A stretch of 11,491 bases of DNA from JAVBNJ01 sp031551625. Lineage in GTDB: Bacteria > Bacteroidota > Bacteroidia > Bacteroidales > UBA932. The position numbers were made by a program, and so were the translations under genes. Numbering within the stretch: position 1 is the stretch's first letter; each line of letters opens with the position of its first letter. The DNA lies in the NCBI GenBank assembly GCA_031551625.1, contig JAVBNJ010000110.1:1-11491 (forward strand), written 5' to 3'. Positions 6,439 through 11,491 of the stretch are shown here, piece after piece. The notes under the pieces were generated by a model. The model had not been told where the DNA came from and made no database searches. It saw nothing but the letters and a program-made list of their open reading frames with translations.

Positions 6439-6563
6439 TATTGCTAATTTAATTTGGGTCGATATGTTAAAGAGCGTCTTTTAGTGCAGAACTACAAGTT
6501 TAGAGTGCAAAGTAGGCGACAAGCGCAACAATTTTGAACTCTGAACTCATCACTAATCAAGTG

Positions 6564-6592
6564 CAAAGATATAAAAAAAACAGCATAACCAA
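6564..6592 (-). promoter_or_regulatory. Consensus Bacteroidetes promoter reading leftward into the noncoding region
   Basis: On the minus strand TTG (6592-6590), an 18-bp spacer and TATCTTTG (6571-6564) match both promoter boxes. Transcription would start near 6557 and run into the candidate RNAs; no gene lies in that path. The palindrome ATTGCGCAAT (6592-6601) touches the -33 box and could be a regulator site. Confidence 0.5.
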
Positions 6593-6717
6593 TTGCGCAA
6601 TAAAAGAACGTAAAAATGTAATAGCGCTTCAATTGTATTGATTGCGTTGTAACATTCAACTAAGCTTTTAGTTTTACTTTGATGAGCCGTAATCAAACGG
6701 AGGTAAAAAACAGACGG

Positions 6718-8481
6718 TTACCTTAGTAGTATGCACAAAGCGCTACAACTAGAACAACCATTCCATAAATAATTTGCGTCGACATACACACCACGGCTGG
6801 GTGAACCCCAAAAGCAATCGTCGGCATCATTCATAAGCACCCAATATGCTCCATATTCATTAGCTCCGCAATTACAGCCTGAACTAATACCTAACCATTC
6901 TTCGCTTGTATAATTTGCATTAGGCAATCGCCAACCATTCACAGCATATGTACGACATTTAGCATGAGTCATTTCTCCCACACATTTCACTTCGTAATCT
7001 TGATAAGCACATGCCCCATCCGCACTTAAATTTCTACAATAGCTACCAACAAGCGTTAAATTTAATGCACTTGAACAACCGCATACGCCCGGTTTATAAT
7101 CTCGTGTTCCATCAGTTCTCAATGTAACCAATGCAGCCGTGCTTGTTGCCGAGTTGCCGCACGAAGTAACCACTCGACGATAATACATATTTGCTGTCAA
7201 GGCAGGAGTAGTGTAAGCTGCATTTGTGCGAGTACCGGTGGCATTCGTCCACGTTGAGTTGTTGCCCGACTGCTGCCATAAATACGTATACGTTCCTGCT
7301 CCGCCGGTAGCAGCTGCCAGACTGAAAGTATTGGTCGCATTGTAACAGATGGTCGCTACGCTCGGATTACTTTGCGTAACATTGGCACGTACCGTTACCA
7401 GGGCTGCCGTGCTTGTTGCTGAGTTGCCGCACGAGGTAACTACGCGACGGTAATACATATTACTTGTTAATGCGGGCGTAGTATACGCTGCATTTGTGCG
7501 AGTACCGGTGGCATTTGTCCACGTCGAGTTATTGCCCGACTGCTGCCATAGATACGTATACGTTCCTGCTCCGCCGGTAGCGGCTGCCAGACTGAAAGTA
7601 TTGGTCGCATTGTAACAGATGGTCGCTACGCTCGGATTACTTTGCGTAACAGTCGGATAAAGTGTTACGGTTTGTACAGTGCTCGTTGCAGCACAGGCCG
7701 CGTAATAGTTGTTTTTACCGACTACTTTATAATTTCCCGCTCCCACCGGTGTAAAACTAATGGCGCCACCGGTACCATTTTTACTTTCGCCGGCTGTGGT
7801 TCCGTTATATAATTGGTATTTCACACCCACCTGGCTATTGTTTACACTGAGCGTAGCTGTGGCACAAACACTGCCGCCACCGGTTAATGCAGGGGTAGCT
7901 ACCGCACTTCCGCAGTTAATAGTACCGGGAGCATTCGTTTTATCGGTAAACGAAGAAAACGCTGTAGCTGGTGCATAGCCGTTTTTCTGTGCGGCAGAAA
8001 CAGAGGCGCCATTGCTCAGGACGAATGGGGCAGTACCTCCAAACTTAACAATCGTAGGGCTGGTAAACGTCGCATGTGGCGGATAGTCCAGCGCCACGGC
8101 GCACCATTTAAAGCGCGTAGCGCTGCCGGTGCCGATACGTACTTTCACATTGGCTGTGTAACCATTACCCGCAGCCGTCAACCAAAAGCCGGTAGTGTTG
8201 CCCGCGGTGTACGCAGGGCCGCCGGTTACAGTTGGCGTGCCTACCGTAGCTCGCTGCCATTGACCAACGGCATTACCGGCAGCATCTACCTCGCAATAGT
8301 CTACCAATACCCACACTTTATATAGGTGGTTGGCGCCATTGCAAGTGTTCCACTTCACGGAAAAAGTAATGTCTTTGGTACTGTAGGTAGTACGGCCCTG
8401 CATAACACTTACGCAGCTCTGCGCGTTGCCTGCCAACGGCAACAACAGCGCCAGTAGTAATAAATAGTAGATTTTGTTCAT
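6718..8481 (-). CDS. Exported protein with tandem PKD/Ig-like repeats and cysteine-rich C-terminus
   Basis: A 587-residue surface or secreted protein of unknown function. Residues 1-20 are a signal peptide (MNKIYYLLLLALLLPLAGNA) likely cut before Q21. Residues 22-185 are an unrecognised beta-rich N-terminal domain. Residues 190-275 look like one Ig-like domain. Two 90-residue repeats follow (278-367 and 368-457), of the Bacteroidetes PKD-like type with TYTYLWQQSGNNSTWT and YYRRVVTSCGNS. The last 120 residues hold 12 cysteines and a GWRLPN motif (516-521) reminiscent of DUF1566/FISUMP-type modules. I see no clear type IX secretion C-terminal domain. No functional partner adjoins it; both flanks are long repeat-laden gaps, consistent with an accessory gene. 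Adhesion or cell-surface binding is a guess from architecture. Confidence 0.85.
   Translation of the reverse strand: MNKIYYLLLLALLLPLAGNAQSCVSVMQGRTTYSTKDITFSVKWNTCNGANHLYKVWVLVDYCEVDAAGNAVGQWQRATVGTPTVTGGPAYTAGNTTGFWLTAAGNGYTANVKVRIGTGSATRFKWCAVALDYPPHATFTSPTIVKFGGTAPFVLSNGASVSAAQKNGYAPATAFSSFTDKTNAPGTINCGSAVATPALTGGGSVCATATLSVNNSQVGVKYQLYNGTTAGESKNGTGGAISFTPVGAGNYKVVGKNNYYAACAATSTVQTVTLYPTVTQSNPSVATICYNATNTFSLAAATGGAGTYTYLWQQSGNNSTWTNATGTRTNAAYTTPALTSNMYYRRVVTSCGNSATSTAALVTVRANVTQSNPSVATICYNATNTFSLAAATGGAGTYTYLWQQSGNNSTWTNATGTRTNAAYTTPALTANMYYRRVVTSCGNSATSTAALVTLRTDGTRDYKPGVCGCSSALNLTLVGSYCRNLSADGACAYQDYEVKCVGEMTHAKCRTYAVNGWRLPNANYTSEEWLGISSGCNCGANEYGAYWVLMNDADDCFWGSPSRGVYVDANYLWNGCSSCSALCILLR
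7111..7650 (-). repeat. Two 270-bp in-frame tandem repeats inside the repeat protein gene
   Basis: Units 7381-7650 and 7111-7380 encode 90 residues each. Over 7131-7380 against 7401-7650 I count 22 mismatches in 250 bp, mostly synonymous. Of these, 17 fall in the first 100 bp on the plus strand, while 7313-7380 and 7583-7650 are identical. This uneven pattern suggests recent recombination or gene conversion at one end. Confidence 0.9.
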
Positions 8482-8539
8482 ATTAACATAAGTTTTTAGT
8501 TTATTAACTATTTTTTTAGTTTTTCTTTCGCAAAATGAG

Positions 8540-8547
8540 CAAATTTA
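8540..8547 (-). promoter_or_regulatory. -7 box for the repeat protein gene
   Basis: TAAATTTG on the minus strand is an exact TAnnTTTG match 58 bp before the ATG. It predicts a leader of about 50 nt, very rich in A. No TTG sits at normal -33 spacing; the nearest is 28 bp upstream. Confidence 0.4.
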
Positions 8548-8610
8548 TAAATCTTATCCCCCCACTAGCAGGAAACAATCTGTGCTATTCAAGTGTCTGC
8601 GTTACACACG

Positions 8611-8634
8611 AAATTCCTCGATTTCGCTTGGAAT
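8611..8634. repeat. REP-like imperfect palindrome
   Basis: AAATTCCTCGATTTCGCTTGGAAT-type sequence: ATTCC (8613-8617) and GGAAT (8630-8634) flank a 12-bp C/G/T-rich centre, and GACGAG follows. Short intergenic palindromes of the form TTCCTCG...GGAATGAC are dispersed in many Bacteroidetes genomes; only one copy is seen here. Confidence 0.4.
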
Positions 8635-8722
8635 GACGAGCGTTGTAGTTATTTTATTCTTGTAGCCCCGGGAACCGGTTCTTTAATCCCTCATTTTTCG
8701 CTGTCATCTATGAAATCCTTTT

Positions 8723-8740
8723 AAATCTGCGAAATCTGTG
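8723..8740. repeat. Tandem AAATCTGYG pair
   Basis: AAATCTGCG and AAATCTGTG lie in direct tandem, the same unit as the array between mreB and mreC at 2493-2532. Confidence 0.5.
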
Positions 8741-8837
8741 GCCACAAACACAAACATTCGACCGGCTCCCTCTGCTACGTCTATTCCTAATTATAAAATT
8801 TCCCTGCTGCAAATTTTCATACAGTGTCTTTTTATTT

Positions 8838-8872
8838 CAATTATCCATTGTCAATTGTCCATCGCCCATTAA
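8838..8872. repeat. Heptad tandem array, five units
   Basis: Consecutive 7-mers CAATTAT, CCATTGT, CAATTGT, CCATCGC and CCATTAA follow a consensus near CMATTGT. The array ends 5 bp before the interleaved inverted-repeat element. Confidence 0.55.
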
Positions 8873-8877
8873 TAATG

Positions 8878-9014
8878 AAACGTGGACTCTTTGTTCATCT
8901 GCGCTGAAGGTTCTGGACGACCTTGACAAAAGAATAAACAAAAATCCACGTTTAATACATAAACACTCAGATTTTATTCCTTTGTCAACTTTGAAATGGT
9001 CCAGATTTCAGCGC
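8878..9014. repeat. Interleaved inverted repeats (possible MITE remnant or structured RNA)
   Basis: Pair one: AAACGTGGA (8878-8886) with TCCACGTTT (8945-8953), extended by TTTGTT (8890-8895) with AACAAA (8937-8942). Pair two: GCGCTGAA (8901-8908) with TTCAGCGC (9007-9014), CTGGAC (8913-8918) with GTCCAG (8999-9004), TTGACAAA (8923-8930) with TTTGTCAA (8981-8988), and GAATAAA (8932-8938) with TTTATTC (8973-8979). The arms occur in the order Y-X-Y'-X', so the two hairpins compete. The pair-two arms also look like transposon terminal repeats bounding 114 bp, but I see no flanking target duplication. Confidence 0.6.
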
Positions 9015-9121
9015 GGAATAAAGCGTTTTATTTTTACTAAAAGAACGTACATTTACACGGCAAATATAGCATCTTATTTTCAACTACCAAACAAAATTTT
9101 CCATATTCCGGTTTTTTTTTA

Positions 9122-9129
9122 TATATTTG
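9122..9129 (+). promoter_or_regulatory. -7 box for the M23 peptidase cluster
   Basis: TATATTTG matches TAnnTTTG exactly, 33 bp before the GTG start, predicting a start near 9136. At the usual -33 spacing the sequence is TTTT rather than TTTG. Confidence 0.5.
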
Positions 9130-9162
9130 TAGCTTAAATCAGGTTAAAAACTCAATTAGTTA

Positions 9163-10131
9163 GTGGCTCGTTTACGCTATAAGTTCAACCCCGACACGCT
9201 TTTGTTTGAAAAAACCTATACCACCAAACGAAAGAAGTTTATGCGCATTTTGCGGGGGCTTTTATATAGTCTGCCTATTGCTATTGCCTATTACGCTATT
9301 TATATTCAATTCTTTGACACACCACATTCGTCGGCTCTGCGCCGCAACAATGCCGAAGTGATAGTAAAATACGATTTACTCAACAAACGGTTTGCCGAAG
9401 CAAATGCTTTTCTGACCCAAATACAGCGCCGCGACAATAATGTGTACCGCGCTTCGTTCGGGTTGGATATTATACCTCCGTCGGTACGCAATGCGGGCTT
9501 CGGAGGTGTCGACCGGTACGATCGGTTCGAGGACTCGGAATACTCTTCGATACTGATAAAAAGTTCCCAAATGCTGGATATCTTGACGAAAAAAGCCTAT
9601 ATTCAATCGGTATCGTTTGATACTATTGCCAAAGAAGCGGCACGTATGGAACAAATGGTAATATGCATGCCATCCATTGCACCGGTCGCTATCGGCAACA
9701 ATGTGCGGATTACCGATGTGTTCGGATGGCGCACCGACCCTATCTACCGCGACGAACGGATGCACAACGGAATGGATTTCTCGGGTCCCATGGGCACAAA
9801 GATTGTGGCTACCGGTAATGGAAAAGTAACCGCTGTCGAATATTCGTTTGCCGGATACGGCAATTCGGTTGTCATCAGTCACGGGTTCGGCTATACCACT
9901 CGTTACGCCCATCTCAGTAGTATCGATGTACGCGAGGGACAGGAAATCAAGCGAGGCGACAAAGTAGGTGCGCTGGGTAACACCGGTAAATCGACCGGGC
10001 CGCACCTGCACTACGAAGTTCGTTACCGCAACAATCCGGAGAATCCGCTGAAATTTTTCGATAACGATATGACATTGGCCGAATACGAACGTATACTGAA
10101 AACCGCACAAACCATACGGGAATTTGACTAA
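9163..10131 (+). CDS. Membrane-anchored M23 (LytM-type) metallopeptidase
   Basis: A 322-residue predicted cell-wall endopeptidase of the LytM/M23 family, which hydrolyses peptide cross-links in peptidoglycan. It has a basic cytoplasmic N-terminus (MARLRYKFNPDTL), one membrane helix (about 32-50), a coiled linker (about 55-95) and a GFGGVDRY segment (112-119). The C-terminal M23 domain has all zinc and catalytic residues: H201 and D205 in MHNGMDF, H250 in RYAH, and H281-L-H283 in GPHLHYEV. The start is GTG: an in-frame TAG lies just upstream (9157-9159), and the N-terminus matches the usual start of such proteins. It leads a tight cluster, the next ATG being 5 bp after its stop. A complete motif set argues for an active enzyme rather than an EnvC-like activator. 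Confidence 0.9.
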   Translation: MARLRYKFNPDTLLFEKTYTTKRKKFMRILRGLLYSLPIAIAYYAIYIQFFDTPHSSALRRNNAEVIVKYDLLNKRFAEANAFLTQIQRRDNNVYRASFGLDIIPPSVRNAGFGGVDRYDRFEDSEYSSILIKSSQMLDILTKKAYIQSVSFDTIAKEAARMEQMVICMPSIAPVAIGNNVRITDVFGWRTDPIYRDERMHNGMDFSGPMGTKIVATGNGKVTAVEYSFAGYGNSVVISHGFGYTTRYAHLSSIDVREGQEIKRGDKVGALGNTGKSTGPHLHYEVRYRNNPENPLKFFDNDMTLAEYERILKTAQTIREFD

Positions 10132-10136
10132 GCACA

Positions 10137-11102
10137 ATGGGACACCGCTACAAATATAGCCACGAACATTTGGATTTTATCAAAATCCGCAAAAGCGTTG
10201 GGCAGCATGTGAGTCAATGGCTGCTTTACTTCGCGGGTAGTATAGCATTAGCAGTGCTTTACTACATCATATTTTCGACATTCTTCTACACACCCGAAGA
10301 ACGAGGGCTGATGCGCGAACATAAGATGCTGACCGAGCAATATGCCGTTCTTAACGAACGGTTTAACCAGTTGGAAACAGTACTCGACGACATACGCCAG
10401 CGCGATAACCAGATTTACCGGACTATTTTTGAAGCAGATCCCCTCCCGATATCCGGTAACGGCATAGGCGGTGTAAATCGTTACGAAGAACTGGAGTCTT
10501 ACGATAATGCCCAATTGGTAATTGAAACCTATCAACGGCTGAATAACCTTGCAGCCCGGGTAGAAGCTCAAGCGGCTTCGCTGGAGTTGTTGGCTGATTC
10601 TATGAAACAAAAAGAACTGGAGATGTACAACATGCCGGCTATACAACCGTTGTTAAATAAAGATCTTACACGTACCGGCTCATCGGTGGGCATGCGCATC
10701 CACCCTTACTACAAGGTACCGAAAATGCACACCGGCATTGATTTCATTGCGGCAGCAGGCGTTGATGTGATGGCTACGGGCGGCGGCACAGTAGCCGAAG
10801 TGGACTATTCCCTGCTGGGGTATGGTAACAAGGTGGTGATTGACCATGGGGTAAACGGCTACAGTACGTTATATGCCCACCTCGATAAAATCCATGTGGT
10901 GCAAGGCCAACGGGTAAAACGCGGGCAAAAAATTGCGACAGTGGGCAGCACCGGCATGTCGGTAGCACCGCACCTGCATTACGAGGTACTGCAAAACGGC
11001 GAGTATAAAGACCCCCTTAGCTTTTTCTTTATCGACGTAACACCAGCCGAATACGACCGCATGATACAACTTGCAACAAATAGCGGACAATCGCTGGATT
11101 AA
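10137..11102 (+). CDS. Second membrane-anchored M23 (LytM-type) metallopeptidase
   Basis: A 321-residue paralogue of its upstream neighbour with the same layout: short basic N-terminus (MGHRYKYSHEHLDF), membrane helix (about 29-50), coiled coil (about 58-90), GIGGVNRY (109-116), a second helical stretch (125-165), and the M23 domain. Catalytic and zinc ligands are H198 and D202 in MHTGIDF, H248 in LYAH, and H279-L-H281 in APHLHYEV. Zinc-site motifs and C-terminal sequence (TPAEYDRM versus TLAEYERI) align with the first protein, but the linker has diverged strongly, so this is an old duplication. The 5-bp gap implies co-translation. The two may work as a pair or serve different sites in wall growth; the sequence does not say. 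Confidence 0.9.
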   Translation: MGHRYKYSHEHLDFIKIRKSVGQHVSQWLLYFAGSIALAVLYYIIFSTFFYTPEERGLMREHKMLTEQYAVLNERFNQLETVLDDIRQRDNQIYRTIFEADPLPISGNGIGGVNRYEELESYDNAQLVIETYQRLNNLAARVEAQAASLELLADSMKQKELEMYNMPAIQPLLNKDLTRTGSSVGMRIHPYYKVPKMHTGIDFIAAAGVDVMATGGGTVAEVDYSLLGYGNKVVIDHGVNGYSTLYAHLDKIHVVQGQRVKRGQKIATVGSTGMSVAPHLHYEVLQNGEYKDPLSFFFIDVTPAEYDRMIQLATNSGQSLD

Positions 11103-11132
11103 TTAGAATTTGGGAATCAGGAATTCATACTT

Positions 11133-11471
11133 ATGCCTTACAAAGAACCTACAATAGAAAAAATGTACTACACCATCGGCGAGGTGGCCGATATGCTGGG
11201 CGAATCGACCTCGCTGGTACGTTTTTGGACGAATAAAATGGATGATATTATCCGCCCTCACAAAAACCGGAAAGGTAACCGGCTGTTTGTCCCTGCCGAT
11301 GTGGAGAATTTGAAAATCCTGCACCGCCTTATCAAGGAACAGGGCATGACCATAGAGGGCGCACGCAAGCGCATGAAGGAAAACAAAAACGGCGAAGATT
11401 ATAATTTTGAAATTATCCAATCGCTGGAAAAAATTAAACAGGAATTACTCGAAGTAAAGGAATTGTTATAA
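11133..11471 (+). CDS. MerR-type transcriptional regulator
   Basis: A 112-residue DNA-binding protein with one MerR winged helix-turn-helix (about 11-82): YYTIGEVADMLGESTSLVRFW is helix-turn-helix plus the arginine-aromatic pair, and HKNRKGNRLFVPADVENLK is the wing with the usual N-x-x-G-x-R-x-F/Y pattern. The C-terminus (90-112) is a short amphipathic dimerisation helix. There is no ligand- or metal-binding domain and no cysteine, so it is a minimal MerR of the kind found beside M23 genes in Bacteroidetes. The first ATG is preferred because homologues share the PYKEP-type lead-in; an internal ATG at 11163 is the alternative. It lies 30 bp after the second peptidase. Its target is unknown; local autoregulation is only a guess. 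Confidence 0.9.
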   Translation: MPYKEPTIEKMYYTIGEVADMLGESTSLVRFWTNKMDDIIRPHKNRKGNRLFVPADVENLKILHRLIKEQGMTIEGARKRMKENKNGEDYNFEIIQSLEKIKQELLEVKELL

Positions 11472-11491
11472 ATGCCCACTGCTGCACAAAT
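11472..11491 (+). CDS. Possible start of the next gene (truncated by window end)
   Basis: An ATG directly abuts the TAA of the MerR gene and reads MPTAAQ before the window ends. The arrangement suggests a co-translated fourth gene, but six codons are too few to identify it. Confidence 0.4.

Larger units (their letters stand above)
6183..6717. other. 535-bp noncoding region between convergent genes, with structured elements
   Basis: It lies between the end of the HEPN/MNT unit and the 3' end of the leftward repeat-protein gene. No convincing protein gene is present on either strand. The left half (6192-6424) contains two foldable segments described separately. The right half has a consensus minus-strand promoter (6564-6592), a tandem TGAACTC pair (6535-6548), two copies of AGTGCAAAG (6504-6512, 6560-6568) and a small hairpin AACTAA-GCTT-TTAGTT (6658-6673). 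I recognise no tRNA or rRNA, and no rnpB, ssrA or ffs consensus by eye. Confidence 0.6.
8482..9162. other. 681-bp repeat-rich divergent intergenic region
   Basis: It separates the leftward repeat-protein gene from the rightward M23 cluster and holds a promoter at each end. Between them are a REP-like palindrome (8611-8634), an ATCTG pair (8723-8740), a heptad array (8838-8872) and an interleaved inverted-repeat element (8878-9014). Just after the last, AATAAA-GCGT-TTTATT (9017-9032) forms a small A/T hairpin followed by T residues. I find no credible protein gene. Confidence 0.6.

Noticed and set aside
6601..9049. 12-mer TAAAAGAACGTA at 6601-6612 and again at 9038-9049, flanking the repeat protein gene like an insertion duplication
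   Set aside because: Similarity does not extend beyond the 12 bases, and such a match is expected by chance in A/T-rich DNA of this length.
9376..10137. Long 253-codon minus-strand ORF opposite the first M23 gene
   Set aside because: It is an antisense shadow of a gene with complete catalytic motifs and has no protein-like domain.

Overview
The window looks like a chromosomal segment from a member of the Bacteroidetes, most likely Bacteroidales. Three things point there. The gene order purH-mreB-mreC-mreD-mrdA is typical of that order. Several genes are preceded by the Bacteroidetes -7 box TAnnTTTG, with no Shine-Dalgarno sequence. The window also encodes a secreted protein with PKD/Ig-like repeats of the type common in this phylum. 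I cannot name a genus.

Positions 1-5202 are read leftward. purH (last two steps of IMP synthesis) is followed by the cell-elongation genes mreB, mreC, mreD and a 5' fragment of mrdA (PBP2), which runs off the left edge. Spacing is tight (mreC and mreD overlap by 11 bp; mreD and mrdA are 8 bp apart), so the group is probably co-transcribed from a promoter before purH. Together MreBCD and PBP2 direct lateral-wall peptidoglycan synthesis.

Positions 5341-6190 hold a rightward two-gene unit: a HEPN protein of the HI0074 family overlapping an MNT nucleotidyltransferase. It has every motif expected of a HepT/MntA type VII toxin-antitoxin pair.

Positions 6183-6717 are noncoding but not empty. On the minus strand there are two adjacent strongly foldable segments, each ending in a T5 tract and preceded by a -7-like box. 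They share a GAAAAAGAC-type motif in a one-sided bulge. The first also contains a second, mutually exclusive hairpin that abuts the T-tract. I regard them as candidate small RNAs, and they are the most interesting part of the window.

Positions 6718-8481 (minus) encode a 587-residue exported protein with two nearly identical 90-residue repeats and a cysteine-rich C-terminal module. Positions 8482-9162 are a 681-bp gap packed with short repeats: a REP-like palindrome, ATCTG repeats, a heptad tandem array, and a second pair of interleaved inverted repeats.

Positions 9163-11471 are a rightward cluster of two tandem membrane-anchored M23 (LytM-type) peptidases and a MerR-type regulator, with the first bases of another gene at the right edge. 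With the mre genes this makes much of the window about cell-wall growth and remodelling.
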